DNA of 54,194 nucleotides from a virus, in the IMG/VR virus record IMGVR_UViG_3300005470_000003, positions 1-54,194 of that record, one strand, 5' to 3'. The notes beneath the pieces were generated by a model. The model saw nothing but the letters and a program-made list of their open reading frames with translations, was not told the DNA's origin and ran no database searches. Positions within the stretch are counted from its first letter, which is position 1. Every line of letters starts with the position of its first letter. The position numbers and the translations under genes are program-made. This document shows, piece after piece, positions 1-7,526 of this stretch.

Positions 1-50
1 AGTCCCTGATAATAAAGTATAAATGACTGGCGGCGGCGTGGAGGAAAGTC

Positions 51-119
51 ATGAAAATAATCAAGATTGATTCATGCGTTGATTGTCCGTATAGAAGCGT
101 CTGGGACGGTAGTCTGTGA
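51..119 (+). CDS. small Cys-containing ORF (22 aa), unrecognised
   Basis: A 22-residue reading frame starts at ATG 51 and ends at TGA 117-119. It follows a good ribosome site (GGAGG about 6 bases upstream). The product has a C-x2-C pair (SCVDCPY). The base composition here is more GC-rich than most of the window, as in the next gene. The short length makes this uncertain. Confidence 0.35.
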   Translation: MKIIKIDSCVDCPYRSVWDGSL

Positions 120-161
120 CAACCCGCCGTGGACGGATTACGGGAAGATTGGAGGTAGGAA

Positions 162-305
162 ATGACCGAGCTTAAGCCATGCCCATTTTGCGGCAGTCAT
201 GATGTTGAACACTATATGACGGGAGATTGCGGGTTTCCGTTTAATTTCGTGCGCTGCCGAGATTGTTCAGCTGAAAGGAATAAGAAATGGAAACAACCCC
301 ATTAA
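162..305 (+). CDS. Lar-like zinc-ribbon protein (47 aa)
   Basis: The product begins MTELKPCPFCGS and has a second Cys pair further on (RCRDC). This is the pattern of the restriction-alleviation (Lar) family of small phage zinc ribbons. In E. coli the Rac-prophage Lar protein modulates type I restriction; that role is not shown here. GGAGG lies 7 bases before ATG 162. The 3' end overlaps the start of the next gene at 287, so the two are probably translationally coupled. It is shorter than typical Lar proteins. Confidence 0.6.
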   Translation: MTELKPCPFCGSHDVEHYMTGDCGFPFNFVRCRDCSAERNKKWKQPH

Positions 306-622
306 ACGATCTTGAAATGTTTGAACTTTTGCAAGCCGCATACCCTGAAAAATTCCCGAATGATGACAATGAAACTTGGGATGCTGCACAGGAATTTGCA
401 GATCAGATTGAAGGTTACGACATGATTGCCGATCTGCTTGGTCGTGTTGTCATGCTCACAATGCCGATAAAAAGTATGCTTACTGACAAATATCATCACT
501 GCCTTGGAAAAATAGAAATCAAAAACGGAAATGCACTTATGATATCGGCAGTTAAAAGGGAAAGTGTTAATGTGTATAATGTTGGTTTAGTCGGTAGAGC
601 TGTGTTTGACAAACCACAATAA
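287..622 (+). CDS. hypothetical phage protein (111 aa)
   Basis: An acidic, soluble protein with no recognised motif. The start at ATG 287 lies inside the previous gene and follows an AAAGGAA ribosome site. The stop codon sits at the left edge of the first sigma-54 promoter repeat, so this gene ends the leftmost operon visible here. Confidence 0.6.
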   Translation: METTPLNDLEMFELLQAAYPEKFPNDDNETWDAAQEFADQIEGYDMIADLLGRVVMLTMPIKSMLTDKYHHCLGKIEIKNGNALMISAVKRESVNVYNVGLVGRAVFDKPQ

Positions 623-739
623 TGTGTTTCCAACAACATAATCATCATATATATCTTATTAAAAAATCTTTTCCCAACGGTATCTTCCAATTATATAATT
701 ATTTGGCACATATTTTGCATAATTATTTTGTAAATATAA
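616..739 (+). promoter_or_regulatory. sigma-54 promoter in 124-bp repeat, copy 1
   Basis: TGGCAC at 704-709, a 5-base spacer and TTGCA at 715-719 match the -24/-12 consensus of RpoN promoters, with GG and GC 12 bases apart. Transcription should start near 730, ahead of the gene at 762. The whole block, from ACAATAATGTG to TTTTGTAAAT, recurs almost unchanged at 4211 and 9103. The upstream part (616-650) is as conserved as the promoter and could bind an enhancer-binding activator. Confidence 0.75.
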
Positions 740-761
740 ACTCAAAAAGGAGATGTAAAAT

Positions 762-1040
762 ATGTATGAAACATTTAATGAGAAAACAGCATCAATAAAT
801 GATTGTATAATGTCAAAATTGGTTTCAACATTAAATGAGTTAGATGTAATAATAATGGTTGCTAATAGTAACAGTGACAGGATGATTGAATCTAAGTTTT
901 TTATGGACTTTCAAAATAGTTTATATGATGTAAAATTAAGATTAAATCAGTTATTGTCTGAAGTGTCAAAAGAAGAAATAGAAAATATCCCGATTCAATA
1001 TATTGATTTATTTCAAGATTTTAAGGATAAAAAATTTTAA
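762..1040 (+). CDS. hypothetical protein (92 aa)
   Basis: The first gene downstream of sigma-54 promoter copy 1, with an AAAGGAG ribosome site just before ATG 762. The product looks mostly helical, without Cys pairs or membrane segments. No family recognised. Confidence 0.6.
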   Translation: MYETFNEKTASINDCIMSKLVSTLNELDVIIMVANSNSDRMIESKFFMDFQNSLYDVKLRLNQLLSEVSKEEIENIPIQYIDLFQDFKDKKF

Positions 1041-1097
1041 ATACTATATTAATTTTTTTATTATAGATATAATATCTGAAATACGTTTGGGGGTAAA

Positions 1098-1376
1098 ATG
1101 GTAAAACTTGAGGATTGGAGTGTGACAGCTATTGGCGGACCATATACGGCACCAGAACTTTGGAGGGAGGCTTTATATGGTAAAGTATATGGACATCCAA
1201 AATTTAATAATGGAGATAAAGTGCGTACTTCTCCTATTGAAAAAGTGGATGGTCGTATGATTACTACGGCTTCTGGAACCATTTACAAAATTGGTAAAAT
1301 AAGCCCAATATATCGTAAATGGTTACGAAAAAATAGACCAAATTGGAACTGGCGTAAACCCATAATAATGCTATAA
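1098..1376 (+). CDS. hypothetical basic protein (92 aa)
   Basis: Start at ATG 1098 after TTTGGGGG. The sequence is Trp- and Tyr-rich with a basic C-terminal third (YRKWLRKNRPNWNWRKP). It could bind nucleic acid, but that is only an impression from composition. It probably belongs to the operon driven from the promoter at 704. Confidence 0.55.
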   Translation: MVKLEDWSVTAIGGPYTAPELWREALYGKVYGHPKFNNGDKVRTSPIEKVDGRMITTASGTIYKIGKISPIYRKWLRKNRPNWNWRKPIIML

Positions 1377-1404
1377 TAATTAATTTTTAATAGGGGATTT
1401 AAAT

Positions 1405-1662
1405 ATGTATAACATATATCAATCGGGTCCAAGGAAAGGACAACCAAAGACTCTTACAGATAGGGTTGTCAGGTTTATTGTAGAAGGAATTGGATTTATT
1501 GAGGTTCCATCAAGATCACGGTATCGCCAATTTGAAAATTGTGATAAACTTTGGTTTGTTGGTAAAGCCGGTTCTGTTAGGTCTGGTAAATGTTCCAGTA
1601 AGTCTGTTTCTATTACTGCTGGTGTTAAAAAGAAGATGGAAGAATGGGAGAAAACTTTATAA
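1405..1662 (+). CDS. hypothetical basic protein (85 aa)
   Basis: ATG 1405 follows a TAGGGGA ribosome site. The product is small and basic with a Ser/Lys-rich C-terminal half and no Cys pairs. Same operon as its neighbours. No family recognised. Confidence 0.55.
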   Translation: MYNIYQSGPRKGQPKTLTDRVVRFIVEGIGFIEVPSRSRYRQFENCDKLWFVGKAGSVRSGKCSSKSVSITAGVKKKMEEWEKTL

Positions 1663-1707
1663 TATGTGTTTTAGAATGATAAATAATGAGATCTGAGGGG
1701 ATTTAAA

Positions 1708-1917
1708 ATGAGTAGATTTCCTACTTTTGAAGAGCAATATAAGAAATTATCGCAAGAATATAGAGGATTGCGGAGAGAAGATTTGGAAAAAATGAATCCT
1801 TCTTATTCATGCGTACTATGTAAAGATTTCAAGAAATGCGGAGTTATTGGAAGGGCTTGTCCGGATGCTAGGAAGATGTCAGAAGATGAATTCTCACTCA
1901 TGTATAATTTCACATAA
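1708..1917 (+). CDS. hypothetical Cys-containing protein (69 aa)
   Basis: The product has four cysteines (CVLC, CGVIGRAC), a possible small metal site, after an acidic/basic helical N-terminus. A GAGGGGA ribosome site precedes ATG 1708. No family recognised. Confidence 0.55.
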   Translation: MSRFPTFEEQYKKLSQEYRGLRREDLEKMNPSYSCVLCKDFKKCGVIGRACPDARKMSEDEFSLMYNFT

Positions 1918-1953
1918 AATCATTTGTAAAAAGTTAAGTATTAGGGGTATATA

Positions 1954-2973
1954 ATGTCACGAGTAGATCGATTGATAAAAATGGGATTAATAAATCCACC
2001 TAAATTTTTAAAGAATACTGTTCAATACGAAGTGGTTACAGGGTCGATAGCATATGGGGTTAGTTCAGATAATTCCGATATAGATCTTTATGGGTTTTGT
2101 ATACCTAGTAAAGAGGTTGTCTTTCCTCATCTAGTCGGAGTTATTCAAGGATTTGATATAGAGTATGAGAAATTTGATCAATTTCAACAGCACCATGTTC
2201 AGGACAAAGAAGCAAGAAAAGATTATGATATAACCATTTTTAATATTGTCAAATATTTTAGGCTTTGTGCTGATGGTAATCCCAATATGGTTGATAGTCT
2301 GTTTGTGCCTAGAAGGTGTGTGCTTCATTCTACACGTATCGGTGAAATGGTTCGTGAAAATAGAAGGTTATTCTTATCTAAGAAATGTTGGAGTAAATTG
2401 AAAGGGTATTCTTATTCTCAGTTGGCAAAGATGAACAGTAAGAATAATCTTGGTGTGAAACTTAGGGCCATGGAAGATAAATTTGGATTGGATCATATTT
2501 CAACATATGAAGATTATAATTACACAAATCCAGATGAAAATTTTATAAATTATAAAAAGTTATTGAAGGAATTGAGTGAAACTCAGAGTACTAGACACCA
2601 AAAGATTAGGGAAATCGGATATGACGTAAAGTTTGCCTATCATGTGGTTAGATTGCTTAATCAGGCTGAGCAGATCCTCACAGAACATGATTTAGATTTG
2701 GAAACGAATAGAGAACAGCTTAAATCAATTCGTAGGGGTGATTGGACTAAAGAGCAGATTCAACAATATTTTGATAATAAGGAAAAACAATTAGAAAAAG
2801 TTTATCTTGAAAGCACTTTGAGGTATAAACCTGCTGTAGATGAAATAAAGGAATTGTTGGTTAAGTGCCTTGAGGAATATTACGGTTCAATCGATGAAGC
2901 CTTGAAGTGTAATTCTAAAGGAACAAGTTTCTTGATCAAAGATATTGAGGAAGTTCTAGCAAGATATAGCTGA
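1954..2973 (+). CDS. predicted nucleotidyltransferase, RlaP-like (339 aa)
   Basis: The N-terminus carries the polymerase-beta-type signature: G30-S31, then S41-D-I-D44 (GS-x9-SDID), which binds NTP and two metals. The length and the helical C-terminal half fit the RlaP family (RNA-ligase-associated nucleotidyltransferase, PF10127). That family is often encoded by phages, sometimes next to RNA ligases. The tRNA gene about 130 bp downstream would fit a role in RNA end modification or repair, but no ligase or kinase partner lies in this window. The substrate is unknown. Confidence 0.75.
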   Translation: MSRVDRLIKMGLINPPKFLKNTVQYEVVTGSIAYGVSSDNSDIDLYGFCIPSKEVVFPHLVGVIQGFDIEYEKFDQFQQHHVQDKEARKDYDITIFNIVKYFRLCADGNPNMVDSLFVPRRCVLHSTRIGEMVRENRRLFLSKKCWSKLKGYSYSQLAKMNSKNNLGVKLRAMEDKFGLDHISTYEDYNYTNPDENFINYKKLLKELSETQSTRHQKIREIGYDVKFAYHVVRLLNQAEQILTEHDLDLETNREQLKSIRRGDWTKEQIQQYFDNKEKQLEKVYLESTLRYKPAVDEIKELLVKCLEEYYGSIDEALKCNSKGTSFLIKDIEEVLARYS

Positions 2974-3100
2974 AATCTAATGTTTATAAGTAAATGGTAT
3001 GATTATTGTAAAAAAGATATGTTGTTGTGTGGTTATAATTACTAACATTAATTAACTTTTTAAATTTTGAATTCTTTTTTATAGATTTTTTAATAAAATA

Positions 3101-3188
3101 TCCCTGAGTAGCCGAATTGGTTTAGGCAGGAGACTTAAAATCTCCGATCATTATGATCATAAGGGTTCGAATCCCTTCTCAGGGACCA
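3101..3188 (+). tRNA. tRNA-Leu (anticodon UAA)
   Basis: The acceptor arm TCCCTGA (3101-3107) pairs with TCAGGGA (3179-3185), followed by an encoded CCA. The anticodon stem GGAGA/TCTCC encloses CTTAAAA, giving anticodon TAA. A long variable arm (GATCATTATGATC) and a T arm AGGG-TTCGAAT-CCCT complete a class II leucine tRNA. UUA is an expected favourite codon in so AT-rich a phage. Confidence 0.95.
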
Positions 3189-3207
3189 ATAATTGGGGTG
3201 ACATATA

Positions 3208-3438
3208 ATGGCATTAAGAATTGCAGCGTATTGTTATAATTGTAAAAGATCATTCGTTGATTTAGTTAGTTCGGATCATGCTGGACGACATTTATGCCCG
3301 GAATGTAAAAAATTAGAAGAAGATGCGAATTATAAAGTATATTTTGATAAGTTGGATTCTTTAACAATTGAAGAACGTCTTAGGAAAGTTGAGGAATGGA
3401 TTTATAATTATAAACCACATAGTAATGTAAGATTTTAA
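3208..3438 (+). CDS. small zinc-ribbon protein (76 aa)
   Basis: Two Cys pairs (CYNC near residues 9-12 and CPEC near 31-34) form a likely zinc ribbon, followed by an acidic helical tail. The gene begins 20 bp after the tRNA, with GGGGTGA before ATG 3208. Function unknown. Confidence 0.6.
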   Translation: MALRIAAYCYNCKRSFVDLVSSDHAGRHLCPECKKLEEDANYKVYFDKLDSLTIEERLRKVEEWIYNYKPHSNVRF

Positions 3439-3479
3439 TATAAATTATTGTTTTAGACAATTATTAAAAGGAAAATTTT

Positions 3480-3692
3480 ATGAAAATTATTATTAGTGAT
3501 AATGATGTCGTTTTTGAACCTGAGTATGATATAGATTGGTTTAGGCTGGGGCAAATGTCGAAAAATGGTACAATCTCTGTTAAATTTAATAATGAAAGAT
3601 TAAGCCCCAAATTGGATAAACATGCTAGAATTAATAAAGATTTATTGGTCGAGTGTTTGGCAGAGGGTATATTTAATAAAGTTAAAGATTAA
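3480..3692 (+). CDS. hypothetical protein (70 aa)
   Basis: A small soluble protein with AAAAGGAAA upstream of ATG 3480. No recognised motif. Confidence 0.5.
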   Translation: MKIIISDNDVVFEPEYDIDWFRLGQMSKNGTISVKFNNERLSPKLDKHARINKDLLVECLAEGIFNKVKD

Positions 3693-3709
3693 TGCTTGGA
3701 AATAATAAA

Positions 3710-3814
3710 ATGATATATTTAATGATTGTGGTTTTATTTATTTTGGTGATTTTGATAATAAATTCATTTAAGGGAATTGTTATTAGGGAGGGTTTTAAAT
3801 CTAAATCTGATTAA
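3710..3814 (+). CDS. small single-pass membrane peptide (34 aa)
   Basis: Reading frame from ATG 3710 to TAA 3812-3814. Residues 2-18 are almost entirely Ile/Leu/Val/Phe, a clear transmembrane helix, followed by a short charged tail. The ribosome site is weak, so expression is uncertain. Confidence 0.4.
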   Translation: MIYLMIVVLFILVILIINSFKGIVIREGFKSKSD

Positions 3815-3841
3815 ATGTCTATTTTTATATTGTTATGTTAA

Positions 3842-4189
3842 AGTAAATATAAAAGAAAGATTGTGGGCTGTATATTTTGGGGGCTTGTCATGATTGATAG
3901 TACTAATATGTTTACAGTCAAGAAAATAATTTACGATGATGGTGAATTTGCAGTATCTAAAGGATTGTGGGATGGGCGCAGTAGGCGCATAGGTGTTCGT
4001 TGGTATGAGGAAGATGGTATGGGTTTCCCTCAGACATATGGAAAACCCCAATGGCTGGTGTTACCAGCTAAATTTACCCCGTTTATCAATAAAATGTATA
4101 AGGAATTCAAATTAAATAAACGTATGAATGAATTCCTGGAATCAATTAAATAATTTTGTCTGGCCCACAATCTTTCTTTTATATTTACT
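3842..4189. repeat. 27-bp perfect inverted repeat flanking one gene
   Basis: The 27 bases at 3842-3868 are the exact reverse complement of 4163-4189. The 294-bp interior contains just the gene at 3890-4153. Such a repeat could be the ends of a small mobile or invertible cassette, or form a long hairpin in mRNA. No recombinase is encoded inside. Confidence 0.85.
3890..4153 (+). CDS. hypothetical protein in inverted-repeat cassette (87 aa)
   Basis: I chose ATG 3890 because TTTGGGGG sits 7 bases upstream; the in-frame ATG at 3863 has no ribosome site and lies inside the repeat arm. The product is basic and has several Trp residues. No family recognised. The gene and its ribosome site fill the interior of the 27-bp inverted repeat. 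Confidence 0.6.
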   Translation: MIDSTNMFTVKKIIYDDGEFAVSKGLWDGRSRRIGVRWYEEDGMGFPQTYGKPQWLVLPAKFTPFINKMYKEFKLNKRMNEFLESIK

Positions 4190-4210
4190 CTTTAATATGT
4201 TTGATAAACT

Positions 4211-4334
4211 ACAATAATGTGTTTCTAACAACATAATTATTATATATTTTTAACAAAAGGATTCTTTTCTGACGGTATAATCCATTTATATAATTATTTG
4301 GCACGTATTTTGCATAATTATTTTGTAAATATAA
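4211..4334 (+). promoter_or_regulatory. sigma-54 promoter in 124-bp repeat, copy 2
   Basis: TGGCAC at 4299-4304, spacer GTATT and TTGCA at 4310-4314. The flanks match copies 1 and 3, with scattered substitutions in the part between the upstream element and the -24 box. It should drive the gene at 4405 and those after it. Confidence 0.72.
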
Positions 4335-4404
4335 ATCCAAAAGACTGAGGAATTTAACACCTCATTAAATTGTTAATATATAAAAATTATCGAGGTTATT
4401 TATC

Positions 4405-4587
4405 ATGTCTAATACAGTTGAAAAATTGTCTAAATTTTATGAAGGTAAGGATGTATTGAAAGTTTATGATAACGGGAAGGCTGAAGAACTTGTAAAAATT
4501 TTAAAGAAAGATCATAAGAGTAAGAAAGGTGATTACATCATTGAGTTTGATGATCCAAGATATATTATTTCATATAAGCCAAAATAA
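4405..4587 (+). CDS. hypothetical protein (60 aa)
   Basis: A small Lys-rich soluble protein, the first gene after sigma-54 promoter copy 2. A TCGAGGTT ribosome site precedes ATG 4405. The leader contains GAGG...CCTC stretches that could pair. No family recognised. Confidence 0.5.
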   Translation: MSNTVEKLSKFYEGKDVLKVYDNGKAEELVKILKKDHKSKKGDYIIEFDDPRYIISYKPK

Positions 4588-4651
4588 TTCTAAAATTGGA
4601 TTAGATGGGTATTATTGTAAAATTATAAATAAGAAGAAAGGAGAAAAATTG

Positions 4652-4753
4652 ATGAAGAAGATATTTTCGAAATTGGGTTGTGGTGGGTGTTTTGTGGTTC
4701 CTTTTAGTGGATGTGCAATCCTGTTGATTATGGGGTTTTATTTTGTTTATTAA
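4652..4753 (+). CDS. small Gly/Cys-rich membrane protein (33 aa)
   Basis: Starts at ATG 4652 after AAAGGAG. A short basic N-terminus is followed by a Gly/Cys patch (GCGGC) and a hydrophobic helix (AILLIMGFYFVY). Its 3' end overlaps the next gene by 11 bp, so it is probably co-translated with the YidD-like protein. Confidence 0.5.
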   Translation: MKKIFSKLGCGGCFVVPFSGCAILLIMGFYFVY

Positions 4754-4949
4754 ATTAATTAAAGTTTGGCAGAGGTTTGGTTCCCCTACTTCAAAGGAAC
4801 TGAATCTCTGTCGATTTACGCCGTGTTGTTCAGAATACGCTATCGGGTGTTTTGAAAAATTCGGTGCAGTTAAAGGGTTATATTTATCTACAAAACGAAT
4901 TCTAAAGTGCAATCCTTTTTATTCAAAGGGCCATGATCCAGTTCCATAA
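4743..4949 (+). CDS. yidD: YidD-like membrane-insertion factor (68 aa)
   Basis: The product has the YidD family signature: CRFTPCCSEYAI in the middle, KG-x-YL-x-x-KRIL-x-CNP after it, and a GHDPVP ending. Bacterial YidD is a small membrane-associated protein, usually encoded in the rpmH-rnpA-yidD-yidC cluster, that helps insert inner-membrane proteins. Length is usual for the family. The start is TTG 4743, overlapping the preceding tiny membrane gene; there is no yidC or rnpA nearby. This is an unusual gene for a phage and may assist insertion of phage membrane proteins. Confidence 0.85.
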   Translation: MFIKLIKVWQRFGSPTSKELNLCRFTPCCSEYAIGCFEKFGAVKGLYLSTKRILKCNPFYSKGHDPVP

Positions 4950-4995
4950 TTTTAAATAATAATATAATTTTGTATTGCAAAATGGTTAAATCGAA

Positions 4996-5190
4996 ATGGA
5001 TGAAATTGCAGACATTATTTATGATAAAATAAAAAGTAAAAGAGAGCAATTACAAAATGCTAAAAATAATGATAATTTTGGCAAATGTATTTGGTTAGAA
5101 GGTCAAATTTTTGCACTAGAGAATATATATTTAGATTTAAGACATATTCAAGCAAAAGAAGGAGATGAGAATGACAGAAGCATACCATGA
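4996..5190 (+). CDS. hypothetical helical protein (64 aa)
   Basis: A short, charged, helical protein. The ribosome site before ATG 4996 is weak. The 3' end overlaps the next gene by about 20 bp, which supports translation as part of the operon. Confidence 0.5.
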   Translation: MDEIADIIYDKIKSKREQLQNAKNNDNFGKCIWLEGQIFALENIYLDLRHIQAKEGDENDRSIP

Positions 5191-5902
5191 AGAAGAATAC
5201 AAAGGGATAAAAATTGAAATTCACCCTTATGATGATGCGGAGTCACCTAGAAATTGGGATAATTTTGGGGTTATGAAATGTTTTCACACTAAATATAATC
5301 TTGGAGATGAAAAACGGTATAATACAGCGATTGATGAATTGAAGGATATTCTGACCGATAATGGAATCGAAATTTCAGATGTTCTAGAGGATAAATTAGA
5401 ATATGAATTTTCCCACAATGAAGCGGTCGATTATCTGATGGGTAAACTAGAGGAAATAGCAGTGGTTTTACCGCTATATCTTTATGATCATAGTGGGATT
5501 ACCATGAATACCGGTGGGTTAACTTGCTCCTGGGATAGTGGGCAGGTTGGTTTTATTTACGCCACAAAAGAACAAATCAGAAAAGAGTTTAATGTTAGAC
5601 ATGTAACAAAAAAAGTGCGGGAAAAAGCAATCAAACTTTTGAATGGGGAAGTTAAAACCTACGATCAATATCTGACAGGGGATGTATTGGGGTATGTTGT
5701 AAAAGATCCTGAAGGTTATGGTGAAGATTCTTGTTGGGGATTCTACGGCTTTGACTACTGCTTAGAAGAAGCTAAGGCTATTGCAAAACATATGTACAAG
5801 GAAAAATTGAAAGCTAAATGTATGGAAATTATTGAATCAGGCAAAAGGTCTTTAAAAGCTATGGATATTGATATAATATTAACTCATCCGAAAGACTTGT
5901 AA
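5171..5902 (+). CDS. conserved phage hypothetical protein (243 aa)
   Basis: I chose ATG 5171 rather than ATG 5165 because the AAGGAG ribosome site ends only about 2 bases before 5165 and is well placed for 5171. The acidic N-terminal part (YKGIKIEIHPYDDAESPR) and the Trp/Gly-rich centre look like a hypothetical family I have seen in other phages; the function is unknown to me. The last 15 residues (KAMDIDIILTHPKDL) are repeated exactly at the end of the gene at 6803, as part of a 57-bp DNA duplication. Confidence 0.7.
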   Translation: MTEAYHEEEYKGIKIEIHPYDDAESPRNWDNFGVMKCFHTKYNLGDEKRYNTAIDELKDILTDNGIEISDVLEDKLEYEFSHNEAVDYLMGKLEEIAVVLPLYLYDHSGITMNTGGLTCSWDSGQVGFIYATKEQIRKEFNVRHVTKKVREKAIKLLNGEVKTYDQYLTGDVLGYVVKDPEGYGEDSCWGFYGFDYCLEEAKAIAKHMYKEKLKAKCMEIIESGKRSLKAMDIDIILTHPKDL

Positions 5903-5910
5903 TATGGAAA
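5854..5910 (+). repeat. 57-bp direct repeat, copy 1
   Basis: The 57 bases here recur exactly at 6940-6996. Each copy covers the last codons of one gene and the ATG of the next, so two different operon joints share one sequence. This is a footprint of duplication or recombination. Confidence 0.9.
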
Positions 5911-6287
5911 TTAAAAAATCTGATGTAATAATGTGTGAATTTTATCCAAAATTTGAAGATGAAACCTATGTATGTTATGCTGGATCTGATATAAGTGGTG
6001 CTGATCTTATTGGAGCATGTACTGATATCTATTCGAAAACATGTCAATGGGCAAATCATGTTAGAAAAGACTTCTTGAACTATAAATCTGAACATGATAA
6101 AGGTGATGTTATTATGAAAGATTCTACTGATAGAACAATATATGAATATTGGGTAAATGATAAAGTTCCAAAATTAAAAAGTCTAATTGGTCTTTTTTTA
6201 TTGGATAATGCAAATCCAAATTTGTCAATTAAAGATGTTAGTCTTTTGATAGACGATATATATGATTTGATAATTGATGAACTATAA
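5904..6287 (+). CDS. hypothetical acidic protein (127 aa)
   Basis: ATG 5904 lies inside the 57-bp repeat, directly after the preceding stop, without its own ribosome site; coupled translation is likely. The protein is acidic and soluble. No family recognised. Confidence 0.55.
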   Translation: MEIKKSDVIMCEFYPKFEDETYVCYAGSDISGADLIGACTDIYSKTCQWANHVRKDFLNYKSEHDKGDVIMKDSTDRTIYEYWVNDKVPKLKSLIGLFLLDNANPNLSIKDVSLLIDDIYDLIIDEL

Positions 6288-6311
6288 TTATTGTTTAAAT
6301 GGGTGACAAAT

Positions 6312-6500
6312 ATGTATAATAAAAATTATAAGATCGATTATGTTGGTGATGGAGTATATGCTTTGTTTGACGGTTATGGTATATGGTTACATACTGATCA
6401 TCATGAACATCCAAAAAATCAAATATATATAGAGCCGGGTGTTTTAAAATCCTTAAATAACTTTGCAAAACGTATGGAGATTGAAAGTGATTATAAATAA
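6312..6500 (+). CDS. hypothetical protein (62 aa)
   Basis: Start set at ATG 6312 because GGGTGA lies just upstream; an in-frame TTG at 6291 has no site. The product is rich in His and aromatic residues (WLHTDHHEHPK). No family recognised. Confidence 0.5.
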   Translation: MYNKNYKIDYVGDGVYALFDGYGIWLHTDHHEHPKNQIYIEPGVLKSLNNFAKRMEIESDYK

Positions 6501-6569
6501 TATAATAAATACTTTTATTGGGAAAAATATAAAAAATTAAAAAGAGATGAGATCATAAAGGAAGGTGCA

Positions 6570-6683
6570 ATGCAATCTTGGTGTCATGGAGAACTACAAC
6601 CAATTAGAAATACAACTATCGGTTCAAAACCTTCTGATTTTTCTGTTGAACGGGATTTTTATAATCCAATGGAGGATAGATAA
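6570..6683 (+). CDS. small hypothetical ORF (37 aa)
   Basis: ATG 6570 follows AAGGAAGGT. The frame ends at TAA 6681-6683, one base before the next start. It may be a real small gene or the leader remnant of a larger one removed by the deletion that shortened the neighbour. Confidence 0.4.
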   Translation: MQSWCHGELQPIRNTTIGSKPSDFSVERDFYNPMEDR

Positions 6684-6684
6684 A

Positions 6685-6801
6685 ATGAGATTCCAAGAAG
6701 CGGACTACGCATGGCACGTCCATTTCTACTATGGATACGACCGCTGTTGCTTTAAGTACCACAGTTCTTATTACGTTTGGTCGGTTCGCGGAGGGAGGTA
6801 G
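6685..6801 (+). pseudogene. internally deleted DUF1566-like gene (38 aa left)
   Basis: The first residues (MRFQE) and the last 30 (YAWHVHF...GYD...YYV...VRGG) align with the beginning and end of the intact gene at 10403. The middle (about 80 residues, including the WRLPTIDELL motif) is gone. Even the leader (GGAGGATAGATAAAATG) is shared with 10403. The frame is open, so a shortened peptide could be made. Confidence 0.65.
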
Positions 6802-6802
6802 T

Positions 6803-6988
6803 ATGGTTTTAATAAATATGGAAATAGAAAAGGCTGATCCGATTATGTGTAGTGGGTATAAATCCATAGATAATTGCCATAATAAAGGAAAATATGATTC
6901 AAAAAGTATCAGTTGTAAAGAATGTACAGAGGATGCCATAAAAGCTATGGATATTGATATAATATTAACTCATCCGAAAGACTTGTAA
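6803..6988 (+). CDS. hypothetical Cys-containing protein (62 aa)
   Basis: ATG 6803 follows GGAGGGAGGT. Cys residues near the middle (CHNKGKY...CKEC) may bind metal. The last 15 residues are identical to the end of the gene at 5171 through the 57-bp repeat, so the reading frame is probably a chimera with a borrowed 3' end. Confidence 0.45.
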   Translation: MVLINMEIEKADPIMCSGYKSIDNCHNKGKYDSKSISCKECTEDAIKAMDIDIILTHPKDL

Positions 6989-6996
6989 TATGGAAA
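6940..6996 (+). repeat. 57-bp direct repeat, copy 2
   Basis: Exact second copy of 5854-5910. It joins the end of the gene at 6803 to the start of the gene at 6990. Confidence 0.9.
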
Positions 6997-7280
6997 AAAT
7001 TATTTGTAGAACAAATTTGGATTTATGGAATGAGGAATGGCCTACAGAACTTCCTAGAATTCCAATTGTTGGAGAAATAATTGAATCAAAAACTATACAT
7101 GGAGATTTTAGACTATCTTTGAAAGTTGTAGCAATTCGATGGAAATTTTTTAGTATATCTGGTAATGTCGGAGTTTATGTTCCAGAAATTGAGTTATATG
7201 ATTATAGACAAAGAAGCATTACGGAGTTTTATGAATGGTATGCTCCGTTAGTTGGAAAATCTGTCCAATATTTTATTTAG
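6990..7280 (+). CDS. hypothetical protein (96 aa)
   Basis: The first codons lie in the 57-bp repeat. The rest is unlike the gene following copy 1. A soluble, probably beta-rich protein with several Trp residues. No family recognised. Confidence 0.55.
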   Translation: MEKIICRTNLDLWNEEWPTELPRIPIVGEIIESKTIHGDFRLSLKVVAIRWKFFSISGNVGVYVPEIELYDYRQRSITEFYEWYAPLVGKSVQYFI

Positions 7281-7302
7281 CGAAAGGATAGATGGGGATT
7301 AA

Positions 7303-7515
7303 ATGGATAATTCAAAAGAGGCACTAAAAAATTGGGTAAGTGAGGTATTAAGAGAAGCAATCAAAGAAAGAGGAATGTCTATCGCGAGAGCGATTGAGCT
7401 TAGATTAGCAGCTAATCGTATAATTTCCCAGGGAGGGTGGAGGGGAGATATCTCCATATGTTGGAGAGATGAGTGCAAGGTAACTCACGAAGAAGTTTCA
7501 GATCTTTATTTATAA
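7303..7515 (+). CDS. hypothetical helical protein (70 aa)
   Basis: ATG 7303 follows a GATGGGGAT ribosome site. A helical, charged N-terminal half, then a Trp- and Cys-containing end. No family recognised. Confidence 0.5.
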   Translation: MDNSKEALKNWVSEVLREAIKERGMSIARAIELRLAANRIISQGGWRGDISICWRDECKVTHEEVSDLYL

Positions 7516-7526
7516 TGAGGTAAGAG

